Of a DNA stretch of 64,000 bases, positions 1-12,760 are shown one piece after another (the stretch's first letter is position 1; each line of letters starts with the position of its first letter). The DNA lies in contig JAKSZP010005575.1 in NCBI GenBank assembly GCA_022478985.1, forward strand, positions 41,477-105,476, written 5' to 3'. This DNA is from Massospora cicadina (Eukaryota > Entomophthoromycota > Entomophthoromycetes > Entomophthorales > Entomophthoraceae). A program made the position numbers and the translations under genes. The notes under the pieces are model-generated. The model made no database searches. It saw nothing but the letters and a program-made list of their open reading frames with translations, and was not told where the DNA came from.

Positions 1-198
1 ATACTCGTCAGCAGCATGTTCCTTAGCCTTTTGTTTGACCAAGAATTTATAAGATAAAAATCCATAAGCGATGCCGAAACCGAGGCCGCCCCACCGGAGA
101 CACTTCAAAAAATCAAAAATTATTTTTAAATTCAAAAGTGTTATTCAAAAAAGCTAACAGCAACAACCTACGTTTATGGCGTTGATAGAAACAGGCAT
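1..198 (-). CDS. TIM11: Mitochondrial ATP synthase subunit e, 5' part (two exons, runs off left edge)
   Basis: The first 43 codons of a small host gene. Exon 1 is 172-198 (ATG at 198-196, 9 codons, MPVSINAIN). A 69-base intron (103-171) starts GTAGGT and ends AAG. Exon 2 is 1-102 (34 codons) and continues past the window. The joined protein has CLRWGGLGFGIAYGF followed by a lysine/glutamate-rich stretch. That is the layout of F-type ATP synthase subunit e: a short N-terminal matrix segment, one inner-membrane helix with the GxxxG dimerisation motif (here GIAYG), then a charged intermembrane-space coil. In the family this subunit supports ATP synthase dimers and cristae shape. Exon 2 is clearly richer in CpG than the flanking DNA, unlike the decayed transposons. 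The gene name is by homology to the yeast protein; the C-terminal half is not visible. Confidence 0.72.
103..171 (-). other. Intron 1 of the subunit e gene
   Basis: This is a 69-base minus-strand intron with donor GTAGGT directly after the AAC codon and acceptor GAAG before TGT. It is T-rich near the acceptor. Removing it restores one reading frame in phase 0, which is the main evidence for it. The branch point is not certain. Confidence 0.6.
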
Positions 199-1479
199 TC
201 TTATATTAAAGAGACTAATTAAATTATAAGTAGTCTAAATATTCGTCCAACAAACTAATCTATCCCGCAAAGCAAAGAAATGGATGATGTTTAATTCCTA
301 TTGCGCTTAATTCTAATTCGCCATCTTAGTATTCGTGATGCCATTACATTATTGATTTCGTCCTATTTCTCTAGATGGAACAGAATTTCCTACTTTTATT
401 TTAAATAAAGATATTTTCTCTATATAAAGCTACTTTTTATAACAGAAGCCAAAATTAAAAATGTTCAAAAATAACAGATCCTTTAATTAATTTTATTTCA
501 AGATATACTTTATTTTTATTCAAGTCCTTTATGTGACAATAGAAAGTGTTTCTAAAACTTGGTGTACATTGTACCTTTCAGTAGCAGTCACTATTAAGAC
601 TCATAATTTTAATTTGACAGTAGCTACTAAGTAATTATAGCCAGCTAGTCTAAATTATTAACAAACCATATCAAAACAGTATTAAAACCAATTTAAACGT
701 ATAGAAAACCTATTATATTGCAGATAGTAGCAATATTTGCTTGTTGTTTATTTCTTTCTTTCTAATTACTGTAAAAAAATAAGCTATAAAAATAAAAAGA
801 TGGATTTTCTGAGAATACAAAACAAAGTAAAAGTCTTATAATAAGTAACATGTTATATATATAAGGTAGGCTGGCCTAGAGACAGACAATACCAATATGA
901 AAGAAACATAATTTTTTATTTATAATCTGACGTAATGATTCTGAGAAAGGCAATCAAGCTAGACTAGATGATTCACCCCATCCAAACGAAGATGTATTTT
1001 TTTTAGTACTAGATGGTCCCAACAACGAAGATGTATTTTAATTACCAGTGTTACCACTGAAAAAAGTGATTATAATCATACTCTAGATGAACAATAGTTG
1101 AGCACAGATCCTCTTAATTTACTTCAAAAAGTTCCAATATTAAAGATCTCCAACCCATTATTAGTTACTATTTCAGCATAGTTCTATATTGAAATTCTAA
1201 TGTCTATGTAAAGATATAGCTGCTTGGTTATGGAAGTATTTTTTTAAAAAAGCCAAAGTTAGAAGCAAGAATGGTGGTAAATAGACTTAGAAAAGTGTGA
1301 AAAGGCATGTTGATTTTGAACATAAAGACCTGATATCTTAGAAAAATTAGATTCCTGGAAGGCCCAAATTAGCAAAATAATTTATTTAATATGAGAAGGT
1401 TTGGTTATCTCAGTGTACCAGAACCAAACCATGCAAAAGTTTCTATTTTGATAAAAAATCAACTGAGACTTTAAGTCTG
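199..1479. other. AT-rich intergenic DNA upstream of the subunit e gene
   Basis: I see no coding sequence or recognisable repeat here. The part next to 198 must hold the promoter and 5' UTR of the subunit e gene, but no clear TATA box or CCAAT box could be assigned. Confidence 0.5.
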
Positions 1480-1495
1480 AAAATACCATTGAGAT

Positions 1496-1776
1496 GGGAG
1501 GATACCCCAGTGGTAGAGTATAGACCCTCTACCACTGCCTCCCGAGTTCGATCCCGGTAATGGACTTTGGGTAGGGGACGATTTTGACTGTGTTGGTTTT
1601 GCGCACCAATGCCCCGAACCGAGATAGCGAATAGCAAAGGCGGTCCATGGAGTTCCTGGCCTATCATACGCCGCGCATGGAGGTTTTCCGGGTTTTATCC
1701 TCCTTTCCCATTTTCTTCGCTTCTCTAATCGGTGCGGTATCGTCCCAGGTCGGCCCACCTCGAATAAAATTAAATT
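1496..1776 (+). mobile_element. tRNA-derived SINE, 281 bp, with perfect 16-base target-site duplication
   Basis: This GC-richer island is bounded by AAAATACCATTGAGAT at 1480-1495 and again at 1777-1792, with no mismatch. The head (about 1496-1565) is tRNA-like: TACCCCAGTGG near 1503 fits a Pol III box A with one mismatch, and AGTTCGATCCC near 1545 fits box B with one mismatch. The body is unrelated to tRNA. The 3' end is GGTCGGCCCACCTCG followed by an A/T-rich tail made of AAATT-type units. It keeps many CpGs, unlike the older elements, and the duplication is intact, so the insertion is probably recent. It encodes no protein and must have been moved by a LINE enzyme. The tail resembles the 3' ends of elements G and B. 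Confidence 0.85.
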
Positions 1777-1792
1777 AAAATACCATTGAGAT

Positions 1793-3160
1793 AATAAGCT
1801 ATTTGTACTCACAAATCAATGTTCAAGGCCTTTCAATCAATTTATCCCCTTCCAAAGATAATAAATACAAAATTCTGCTGATAGTTGGATATTATTTCCT
1901 TATCGATTTATCAATAGAAGAACTTTTGTGAAGTATACTAGTTAATTTTTCTATTCCAAATTACGGTTATCCTAATAAACATGGGGATTAAAGAAAGGCC
2001 TTTGACTCTTCTATAAGTGTAAGTGATTATTACATCCCTGATAGTATTAACTATGGCTTCAATCAGTGAGGTTATAAGCCAGATACGGAGTTAATACCAA
2101 CACTTTTCTTGCCAACCTATTCACAATTTATTTTTTGGATGTTCAGAACAGCGGTGCTTTGTGGACTTAAAATCCCATTGTGGGTACTTGAGTACCCCCA
2201 ATTGAAGCCTGATGCTACCTTGCCACATTGTATCTGTCATCTAAAATGCTGAATATTATCTTATGATGCTATCAATTATCCAGAAGCTAAAGAACTAAAA
2301 TAGCTTATTACTGTATGGTAATAGGGTGTGAATAGATATCTTTAACTTTAGCTAATACAAGTCTATAGCCTATAATTCCAATTTTATCTTTAAAGGGAAA
2401 AAACAGTAAGATTTCACCACAGTGTTGTAGTTTATCATTCCAATAACCTAACTTAGTTTCAAAAGTATAGCTTATGATGTATCTAGTTTATGTATAAAGA
2501 TGCTCAAAATAACTTAGAACTTTAAAAAGCCTCAAAATACTGGGAGTCTATTCAATAAGCAGTATCACCTTTTGTATATTTGGCAGCATTTTATGTAGTA
2601 AAATAAAATAAATATTATGATGACTAGACTATCATTAACTTATTATAGATATAGTTAGGATTTGAGATGATAAGTGAGCCAAAATCCTTGCTTTCAAATT
2701 GACCTTGACAGATTGACTTTCAAACCAGCACAAATGGAACCTTACTGTGACAGATCAGGCCCATCCTGATCCAAACATTGACTTAATCAATGAAATTTTG
2801 GTTTCCACCATGAATCCAAAGGTCAAACTTGAAGATCCTGAGCTAAGGAGAAACAGATTGAAATCAAATTTTTAGGTAAGGATTTGGAGATTTGAGAATG
2901 AGGGTTGATCTGGAATACCGCATGAGCAGTGTCCTGAATCCTCTAAATTGTAATTTAGTGGAATGTGGAGCTTTTGTGAATGATGATTTGGTCATCACAA
3001 AAAGCATGAGGTTAGAGAATAGGTTAATTAGGCCTTCGCAGTGCTATAAAAGGAAAAAACTAACTGATTATTCAGTTTAGTTTTATAAGAAATTTATAAA
3101 AAAATCATGAAAATTATTGCTTGCTTAGACCTGATTTAAAAATTTATTTAAAATAATTAT
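1793..3160. other. Unassigned AT-rich DNA left of element E
   Basis: No recognisable gene. A 62-codon open frame at 2892-3080 (+) has no family resemblance I can name and is short enough to be chance. The last five bases (3156-3160, ATTAT) are the left target-site duplication of element E. Confidence 0.5.
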
Positions 3161-4187
3161 TGCTGGGATTTTTGCCCACCTTTCCAGTTTCCTAGACTAC
3201 CTGGTGGTTCTCTAGGGGATAAGTCCCACTAGAAAATGAATTGGAAATTGGTTGACCTCAAGTTTAGTTTAATAATGTTTGGGGAAATTTGGTTAATTCT
3301 CTGGGTTTGATTCTATCAGAGATCAATAAATGTGTATGCTTAAGATCTTTTCAGGCAGAGTTGCCACCAAAATTGGGGCATCTGATAGTTGATTGTTGAC
3401 TAACTATCAAGTGTACCAATTGGGATTGGTTTTGCATCATCACCAACAAATTGGGAATTAACTGGCAGGTGGGAGGAAAGGATGCCACCTGTAACTAGCA
3501 AATCAATTAATTGGTTCATGACCTGCTATAATGTGGAAAGAGTCCCATTATCTAAGCAGGTCACTAGCCAAATATGGTTGGTTTGCTTGGATTGAGAGGA
3601 AAACATTAAGGACACGTTTTCCAACTTTTTCCATTTCAGCTCTTAAGGATGTCCAATGGGGAAATCTCTAACCCATTGGAGAAGATCATCGCCAATAGAG
3701 ATGTTGTAGGGAAGTTCAATGGCAATGGCTGCCATCTCATGGCTGAGTCACCAACTAAAGAGTTGTGTGCATTTTACCTCTATAAATTTCTTAGCATTTC
3801 ATAATAATAATAAAATTTCCAATTGATATATAATTTCTATTCATCTTTAGTTAATTATTGTTGTGGTATACAATAATTGTGGACTCTTTTATGTGTATAT
3901 AAAGAGTAAGGATTGGATATCCTTAAAAGCAAAGCAGACCTTAGACATGAGACTTTGCAGACTCAGCATGACAAGTTTTAAAGGGTGGGAACCTCTGAAT
4001 CTGAGAGTAGATTAAATTCATCCAGATGAAGGAAGAAGTCCCTATAGTTAAAATTTTTAGTAGATTATTACAGGTCTAGCGTTGAACCATATCAGGATTA
4101 TATATTTAACTACAGATAATAGCTATCATACTATTATCAATCACATTTCAATTACTATCAAGTAAAGCAAATTGTACATATACCAAA
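3161..4187 (+). repeat. Element E 5' LTR, first part
   Basis: It aligns throughout with the 3' LTR starting at 51780 and, in inverted orientation, with the LTR of M ending at 54842. Shared blocks include TTTTGCCCACCTTTCCAG, the GGGACACG block and the AAGAGTAAGGAT block. It is cut at 4187 by element D and resumes at 34063. Bases 4183-4187 (CCAAA) are one copy of D's target-site duplication. Confidence 0.85.
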
Positions 4188-5099
4188 TGTCAGGATTGCG
4201 GCAATTAAAATTTTAATTGGCCTGTAATTCTGGATGCCAAAGCACTCAAATGACAAGCCCAAATGCCAGAGGCACTGCTGCTTGTAAGAAGTTGATTTTG
4301 GATGGTAAAGATGTTGCCAATGAGTGCCAATAGATAATGAGTGTAAAATTAAACTGGTAACAAACCAGGTAATCACAGCCTCAGGGCCCACAGGTTTAGG
4401 AGTTTGGAAGAGTTGGATTGGGATGAGTGGTTTTTATTTCTTCATACTAAGAATTGAATTTGGTAAATGATATTTTCTATTGAAAAATAAAGATAGAAAA
4501 TCAACCATCAATTTTCTCAGTGTGTTATGAATGCTTAAATAGATGATTGATTTGGGGAAAAGCTTAGTAACACTAAGGATTGTGGAACTCAAGGATTTGC
4601 CTAACCCAGATACTTTGAATGGGGGGAACAAATTTACTTTGAACTGACTTTGAAATTGTTAGCGGCAGGCTGAGTTGCTGTTGGTTCAACCTCAGATGCC
4701 CAAATTATGTTTCACCACATTTTTGATGGTTAGCATGATGGCGTCTTGCCTGATGGGTGACAGGAACTTCACAAGGCTATCCCACATATGGGAAGTCTCA
4801 AGAGGTCAGAAATGGGTTTGGGTTACCCAACCCATCTGCGCCTGGTCGCTCCAGCATTTGTTTAGTCAAGCAGGAATCATTAGGTGGGTAATTATGTTTA
4901 TCTGGGGTGGGTTTTAAACTGGCATCATCATTTTCCAAAGGCCCAATGTCATTGAGTTTTGCCAGCAGTTCTACACTTTTTTTATAAACTCCATAGTTTA
5001 TTTAAAAATTAAATTAAACAGAAAGTGGTAGAGGAAGGCGGAATACTGATTTGGCCGAGGTAAAGGACCAGGAAGTCAGGCTGCTAGTTTCCTAGCACC

Positions 5100-8000
5100 T
5101 CCAACCATTGATGGGTAGCAATCACCTTCAATAGCCATGGTTCCATCATCAACAGGCTTACAGGCCATTCAACCTTGAGTCAATTCATTGCTTCATCACA
5201 TACAATGAGCGATCCAGTGGGAAAAGCCAAGCATGTGGCTTTATAGCACCTGTGGATTAAGTGCAAGAATTTTGAGATCTGGTGAAGCTGATTGGATATA
5301 GTCAAAATGGTCTTCAATACCAAACTTTTGTGATGGGGCGCTTGTTGTTAAACTCTTGAAAACAAGAGCCAAGTGTATCACCCATACACAATAATGGTAA
5401 AGGAAGGCTTGTAATTAGATCAGGGCTGTTCTCAGGGTTGACACAAAAACAGGTCCAGTGATGGATGTATTTTCATTGCAATTCTTTACTAAAGAGGATG
5501 TATCACATTGTAGACCAATACTTTTTGAACATGGAGCATTCATAATATCAGTGGCTGATATCTGCTTCCAGTTCAGCACATATGGGGCAGTCTTTGCACG
5601 GGTAGTCCAGTCCTCTATGCCTAGCATATTTTAATGCGTGTTGTAAGATCCTCCAGGTGACCATCCGTTTAATTGCCATTGATAGATGGGAGTTGAGTCC
5701 TGAAATTAACTCCTTTGTTTAATAGTTAGTGTCATGGCCCTTGGCTTCCCAGTTTCTTAGAATTTGATGTCAAGTGGGCAGGTTGCATCCAGGTTTCAGA
5801 AGTGGATCCTTATATTCAATTGGGGTCAATTTTAGCAAATTTTAATTGTTATGGAGGCACACTCATGGGCAATTCAATTGTGCTCCTCCAAGTTTGTTGA
5901 GGAAATCATTGCAAAATTAAGGGCTTTGATATCCCAGTTAATTTGGTCGTCATCCCAACCTGATAGTTTGAACGATCAACCACCCAAGCGCACTAACTAA
6001 TTGCACAATTGCCAGTAATATGGGCTGTCTTTTTGGGAAAGCATTTGCAGGTGGTCCGCCATCCATTAATGCAATTAGTGTGAGGAGACCGGCTCTAGGA
6101 GGCGCTGGACTCTAGCCAAGTTCACATTCCATGATAGGGTTGGACAGCGCATATGCGTCTGTGTTTACCTAAGGAACAATTTGGCCCAGACTTGCAAGCG
6201 TGGGATTCAAAATCCAGAAGGCCAATGCCCCCTTCACTCTTAAGTTTGAACAGAGTCTCTAGGGATTTTGGCGCCACTTTTGCCTTGAACCAAAGGAAGT
6301 GCAGAGCATTGTCCTGATCTTTTTCTCTAGGGTAGGGCATTGGCAATATGTGGGTGACATACCATAGCTTGGAGAAGATAAATACAATAACGTCCAACAC
6401 TTTCTCCTCAAGGCATAGCCTTGCATTTTTTCAGCAGGCTATTCAGGCTTACAGACTGGATAGCACCTCTTGTTTGGTTTCCAGTACTGCTGGTACTTTG
6501 TCATTAAAGAGTATCCTGAGGTATCAGATTTTCTATGAGTTCTGGATTGGTGTTGTGTCAAACAGCGGACTGAATTTTGGGACGCTGATCCTCATAACTA
6601 AGTGTTTTTCCAAGTTGATCTTTGCATTTGACGCTAACTGGTATAGGTCCAGGAGTTCCTCAGTACCCTGAAGATTGTTCCATAAATTAAAAACCACTAC
6701 TGTACTGTCCGCAAAAGCTGCATTTTCAAAGGCGTTTGGTTAAGGTGACCTAGGCCTTGGAGTTTTGTGTCCACCACAGTTAATAGAACGTTCATTGTAA
6801 AATTAAATGGATTGGCAACATGGGATTGCCTTGTCAGAGGCCCTGCCTGATCGGGATATTGTTAGTTACGCTGTTGGCTACAATTACTTTGGTGATCAGG
6901 CCTGAGTATAGTGTTAATATCCATGACCTAAAAGTTTCAGGTATATAACCGCCTTTAGCAACGCATGGAGGAAGGACCATGCTACCTGAATATAAGCTAC
7001 CTTTAAGTCAAGGAACATATGGTAGTCCTGTTTGGTTCCCCGCATGTCCTAGAGCATAGTTTTGCTTTACCAATGCTGTCCCAGATGTTTTGGCCCTTGA
7101 TAAATCCTTTTTGGGCCTTATGCAGTGTACGCAATGCCATTGTCATAAGTCAATTTGATAAGATGTACATTAGCAGCTTGTAATTGGTGTTAGATAGATC
7201 AATCGTGCACCAGTTCCAGAGTTGGCGTTGAAGTCCCTTTTTGTACAAGAATACAAATAAGGTCTCCTAGCTTTCTGGGATTTTTATCCATTTCTCAGGC
7301 AGTAATTGAAGAGGGACTTGAGCTCTGGCGCCATGCGGTCATGTAACATGCTGTAAACTTCTGCTCACATGTTATTGGGGCCCAGCGCTTTAATCTTTGG
7401 CAATTATTTTAGCGCTCATTTGACTTCTTCAATTTAGACGTTAGCGGAAAAGCTAGTGACACCTTCCAGCATACATGATCTGAGTTCTGGCTTGGCAGGT
7501 CAATTGAGGCTTCTGTAACCATTATACTTATCACTCATTGTTCAAATATCTTACCATAGAATCGTTTTATTTCACGCTTGATTGATTTCAGGCCTGTTGT
7601 TACTTCCCCTGTCAACTTCTCTACCTCACATACCCTAGCCTTGGTTTGGATTTCCTTGAGGTGTTTCAGGCCCTCCTTGGTCATCGTCCCCACTAGGCTC
7701 TGGTATTGGTAGGCAGCATTGATCCATTGCTACAATTCCTGTTTAGAAATTATGGACTGATATCATTTATGTGTTGTTTGGTACTCACTCCACCATTCTT
7801 CGCTGTCCCACTGGAATAATTTTAAGCTCACCAGTGCATTTTTCAGCTGCTTCATGACGGCAGTTCCTAGTTAGGGTATCACTTTCTTGAACTTCATACT
7901 ATCATGTCTAATTTTCTTTTTTATCTGGACCCATCTTTCCAGAGGGTCTATCTCCAGGTGATGATCCAGATATGTGACCGGTCAATCAAGTCCAGCTTTG

Positions 8001-8830
8001 ATTGTCTGGAGCCACTCCCCATCCCTCAGCGTGGCTGGTGCCAACTGCACTTCTCAGTTCCTGGAAAGTTCGTCCAGAATAATGTCCACATGGATGATCA
8101 TATGGCTACTCTCATCAAATATGGTTACCTTGCTGTTGGAAGTCAGAGGTCTGAGATCAGATGACATCATAATGTAATCCAGGCGTGAACGGTTTTGTGG
8201 GGAATCCAGCGGAATCATATGTTTACCTCATTAGGTTGGCAAGTTCATTTTCCTCCTCATTGATCATAAGGCACATCCCCAATTTGATTAGATATTCTAG
8301 CATCTCATTGGCCTTACAGTTGGGACTTTCACATGTCAGGAATGTATCCTGACTCACATTTATCCAACAGTTCAGATCACCTGCTATAACTATCATCGCT
8401 TCAGATAGTACTTATGATAAAAAATTATTAAAATTTGGTTTTTGTGGGGCTTTGGTGGGGCGTAGACAGCCACCACATGAAGGCTTTTGCCAGTATCCCT
8501 ATTTATAGTTGTTGCTATTAAAATCCTTCCAGCGTGTGTTCCTCCACAAATAACAGGTCTATTCTCTTGTTCAGTGTGATGTTTGCCACATGATCCATCC
8601 AGAGGGCTTGACAGCCTATTTGGCGAGACCATAAGTGGTTTGTGGCATTGTGGTTTAAGCTTAGTACCATCTCCTTTTGGTTGCCTGCTTGTGTTTCTGA
8701 TATTTAAATTAAATCAATATTATTACTAGTTTTAAATTGATGAATCTTCAACCTATTTGTTTGTATAATTGCCATCCCCCAAGCATTTATAGTTGAAATT
8801 TCATTTCTGGCTGCCCAACTCACAGGTATG
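5100..8830 (-). pseudogene. LINE ORF2 remnant (endonuclease, reverse transcriptase, zf-RVT)
   Basis: Decayed ORF2. The endonuclease start is visible near 8830-8640: ISTINAWGMA, later NNIDLI and ETQAGNQ, matching the apurinic-type endonuclease N terminus with its catalytic E. Reverse transcriptase follows. Near 6900 is the VANSV...IRQGL block, and near 6710 FADSTVVV replaces the catalytic FADD. The post-RT block (about 6400-6150) reads KLWYVTHILP, then FLWFKAKVAP and EGGIGLLDFES, typical of Tad-clade LINEs. Near 5610-5510 is C..C....E....H.YYEC..FKKYW, the zf-RVT motif. In-frame stops and frame changes are frequent, and the second catalytic Asp is gone. Confidence 0.7.
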
Positions 8831-8899
8831 AGGCTTAGCGTTATTATCTAGGTTTTGCATGGAGTCTCAAAAAGAAGATTAATTATTGGTGGATGGTGT

Positions 8900-11800
8900 C
8901 ACCAAGGGTGGAGGGGGGTATTATTTGGCTTACAGGATTAGTTGGTCAATTGTGTTATAATATTACCAGGAATTTTGTGCACTTGGAATTTAGTCTCCAT
9001 CCCTGTCTCCCTATCAATGGATAATAGGGACGGTTTTATCACCAGCTCTGGGGGCGCCTTTACCCCTACTGACAGTGCAGAAGATTTCCCATCAACCATT
9101 GATCAGTTTCCCACCTCATCATTAGGTTTGTCAGCAGAACTCATATTTCTTAGGGGTTTGGCCAGTCAACCTTGCCAATTTCTTTGACTCAAATGTTTGT
9201 TTGGTAGTAACATTGGGTTTATTCAACAATAATTCTGAGTTGACCTCTTGTTCACTTTTGATTTCAAGCTTGAGTTGGATTATTTGCATCTTGCACTTAC
9301 TGTCCCTTTTGGGGGATTTTTTGAGGTTTGCCTTCTGCCATCGTTTTTCTTCACAGATCATCCATTCCACCTGGGATGGTTGTGGTATGATTGGGTTGGT
9401 ACTCGTTCCTTTGTCCATTTTGTAAGCTTTAAGATTTGGGTTCATGAAGGGATCTTTATCTGCTTCAGGTCATTTGGCTACTTCTTGCTCCCACGTTTCC
9501 ATATTGGCGAAATATAGCACCTTTTGTTGGCACTTAATATTTGAAACTTGTTAGATTAAGCAGAATCTACTCCTTGGCCTTTGGTCAAAGAAGGTTTTTG
9601 TCCTGACTTTTTGACCCACCAACAGGGTCAAATTCATATTTATGAGGGGTTCCCTTTTTAATGGTGATATTGGGCCATTGTGTGGCCGGTCTGGTAGCAG
9701 CACTGGCACACTTGTTTTGCATCTACTTGATTGATGTATATGACTATACTAAGACCAGACAGGGGGATGAATTGGGGTAAAGCAATATTATTTAGTTTCA
9801 TCGATGATGCCAGTTTTTAGAGTGCTTCAACAGTTCAGGGTGAAGGCACTTTGAAATATAATTGCTGTTGTCTTGCTGGAATTCCTCATACTTTTCCAAA
9901 ATATGATAATTAAGTCTGGATCACTTTGTGCACCATTCCCTCTCTCAATTGGTCAGTAGATTTTGGAATATCACCCATTGTGAGGTCACATTACATTTCT
10001 AGTTGGTTCCATTTTTAAGTAAACTCCCTTATACTAATGACAATCTCAAAGAGTTTTTTTCCAATCTAGTTTGCCTGAAATTGCTATATTGATATATACC
10101 TGTTTTGGTACCAAGTAGTGGTCAAAATCATTCCTGTTAGCACCTCATCTAGCTCTTAATAAATTGACATGATCTTATTGTACCACTCCTCATTTTTACC
10201 AGATTCAGGTGCATTTGGATTGCATCCTTCAGATACAACTTGGGTGCCTGACAGTCCAGGAAGTCGTTGTTGATTGATTAGTGGATGTACTCAATATGGC
10301 TCCCCATACCATTCCATGTATTTCTGTCAGTTTGAACTGCCGCTGCAGTATATGACTTGGATTTCAGATTTGGATTAAGCACTTTGGCAGGGGTCTTCCC
10401 TTTCATTATCCATCTTAATGATTCATCAAGGATTAAACCTTGATTGAGGAACGCCTCTACATGGCATTTGATAATTCCTCATAAGTTGATGCTTCTGGCC
10501 ATTTGTGCGCCGATCTCTAGATTCTGCCAATTGAGGGCATCTGTTGGCAAAAATCCCAGTTAGTACCATAGGAGGCAGGATTTTGGTCCACACGTTGGGT
10601 GCAGGTACTTTTGGAGGGCTTCCAGAATAGTCAAACTATGCTTCACCAGTCCCTAACCATAACACTAATCTATCCATCATCCATGAAAATTTGCGCCATG
10701 GCAGTCAGTACCGCGCTTTGCACCATTGGAAGGCTTCTGATGGGATGAATCCTTTGGCGGTGTATGGAGCATCTACTGAAGGCTTTGGGAAATATTGGTT
10801 CCAGTCCCTGATGGTCTTAATCAGGATTTCCGCTTTGAGCCATTCCCAGCCCAGACAGGGGTCATAACCCTTCATTGCTGTTGCTGCCAGTGGTGTAATT
10901 TTGTGTTCCATCTACGTTTGAGCTGACTTGGGGGAGAACCCCTCAGAATCCCAGTATGTTGCTTCAGCCAGTGTGGCGACGTCACACCAAAGTTTCCATT
11001 TTGCAATGGGGACGTCTGACCCAGAAAAGTTTCATGGATCAGCTTTGAAAATCCCAGATCTGCCTATTCTTTAACTTGAATTATACTAGCCCCTGCATGG
11101 AACCAGGACTTAATTTCCAACAGGGTGAACCCATTGGTGTACCAGTTGATGGCCTCTTCCGGTGTCTAATCCTGGAAGTGCCCCCATTCTACCGCCTTCT
11201 CCTTTATCCGGTTCACTTACATCAAGTTGGACGCGGTGGCTGGTAGTATACAGATGTACAACCAGTGTAAGGCCTATGTGGCCTTGAAACCAGCTACAAT
11301 CCGTGGCAGTGTCTCCTTTGAGGGAGAACGTGGCATTGTATCATTCCAGCATGGTATCTACTGGAATGGTATGTTGAGCCCATTTGAGGGCGGTCAAAGC
11401 CATTTGGGAACAATTTTGCATAATCAATTAATTCCATTAAGTCAAGACCCGAGCTCCTGACAGCCTGGGAGAATTTTGCAGGTATGTTGGCCTTGTTGTA
11501 CTCCATTGTGTTAAGGAGGTTAATTCTGGCCACCATCCATGTTTTTGCGTTTGCCAGCTTAAAGTCTTCCAAAATGGCAGCTTCAATTATCTTGTGTTTG
11601 AGGGGAGTTTCATCCACTTCAAGGCGTCCTTAGTTCAGATCTGCAACAATTTGAAAAACATCGCCATATTGAGCAATATCTTGGCGTTGAGCCATTGCTT
11701 GGCAGCCCTAGTGGGGAATTTATGGTCCCACTAGATGGTCGCGATGGCGGGCATAATGTTTGTGATACACTGCATCACTGTTGAGTATGAGATTTTCAGC

Positions 11801-12760
11801 GTCTCCCATTGCTTAACCATGTGAGATGACATGCTGCAATGCGCTAACTTATCCTCATGAATGAAATTATAATTCACTGGGGCTCTTGTCAACAACTTGA
11901 CTATGGTCAGGGTTTCAGCTCCTTCTGGCTGCACCTTTAGTTTTTAGATGCACTTTCCTGGACATCTGATCTTTTAAATTTGGTTCCCGATGCTCCTCCT
12001 TTCCTTTTAGGGATGATATTCAATGTTTGTTTGGTCTTGCAGATCAATTTTGGGTTGATTTTGCCCCCTGTTGGCTGGAGTTTGTGGGGATTGTCCCCAA
12101 AAAATTTTCAGGTATTGTTCCCAATGGTTCACTCAGTTTTTGGCTCAATTTTGGTCAGGATTCGCCCCCACTGACTGTCCTTTGTTGGGTATGATCCCTG
12201 ATGTTTTGTTCAAGCAATCAAATCAAATATTATCAAAAGTTTCTCCATCCTGGTTGAAAACTTTTTCTGGTGTTGCCCTGACAATTTGGGCCCTCGACCT
12301 CTGCTGGTTGATCTGGATTTGGACTCTGACCCTATCAAAACTTTGTCAGGATTTTTTTTGCAAATTTCCCCCCTACAGGACCCTAATCCCTTCCTCAGGT
12401 TGAGGGTCAGTGGGAATATCCCATCGCCTCTGTTCTCAGTATCACTTTGCTTTTCCAAAGGCTTCATCAATTGTAGGGTTTGCAGCGGTGGCCAATTCTG
12501 TGGAGTTAATTGAGTTAACCGCGTTTATTGCACGTTTCTTGAGCTTATCTGATCATCTTTAATCGTGCAGGTTGTCACCAATTTGTTTTTGGTCAAGCGG
12601 ATATTGTTGTTGATCATGCATTGGCTTGTGTCAGTGGGAAGTCGTCCAGATAATGCTTTGTTCATCTTGGCATACTTTACGATTAATGGCATATTGGGCT
12701 TAAACAAGCCGTCCATTTCTTTTTGCTTAGCACAGATGGGTGGAAGAGCCTACTTGCGCT
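8900..12760 (-). pseudogene. LINE ORF1 remnant with CCHC knuckle
   Basis: Decayed first ORF of the LINE, seen only as open fragments (for example 9131-9445, 10705-10911, 11294-11617, 12210-12470). Near 9690-9650 lies CQCCYQTGHTMAQY, a CCHC zinc knuckle with the last Cys changed to Tyr. The second LINE copy has the last positions mutated differently, so the ancestor was CCHC. Lysine-rich, charged segments at 9131-9445 fit nucleic-acid binding. By analogy ORF1p binds the LINE RNA. Start and end are approximate. Confidence 0.55.

Noticed and set aside
1496..1568. Functional tRNA gene
   Set aside because: Box A and B are present, but the acceptor and T stems do not pair well, and the unit continues into a SINE body with a target-site duplication.
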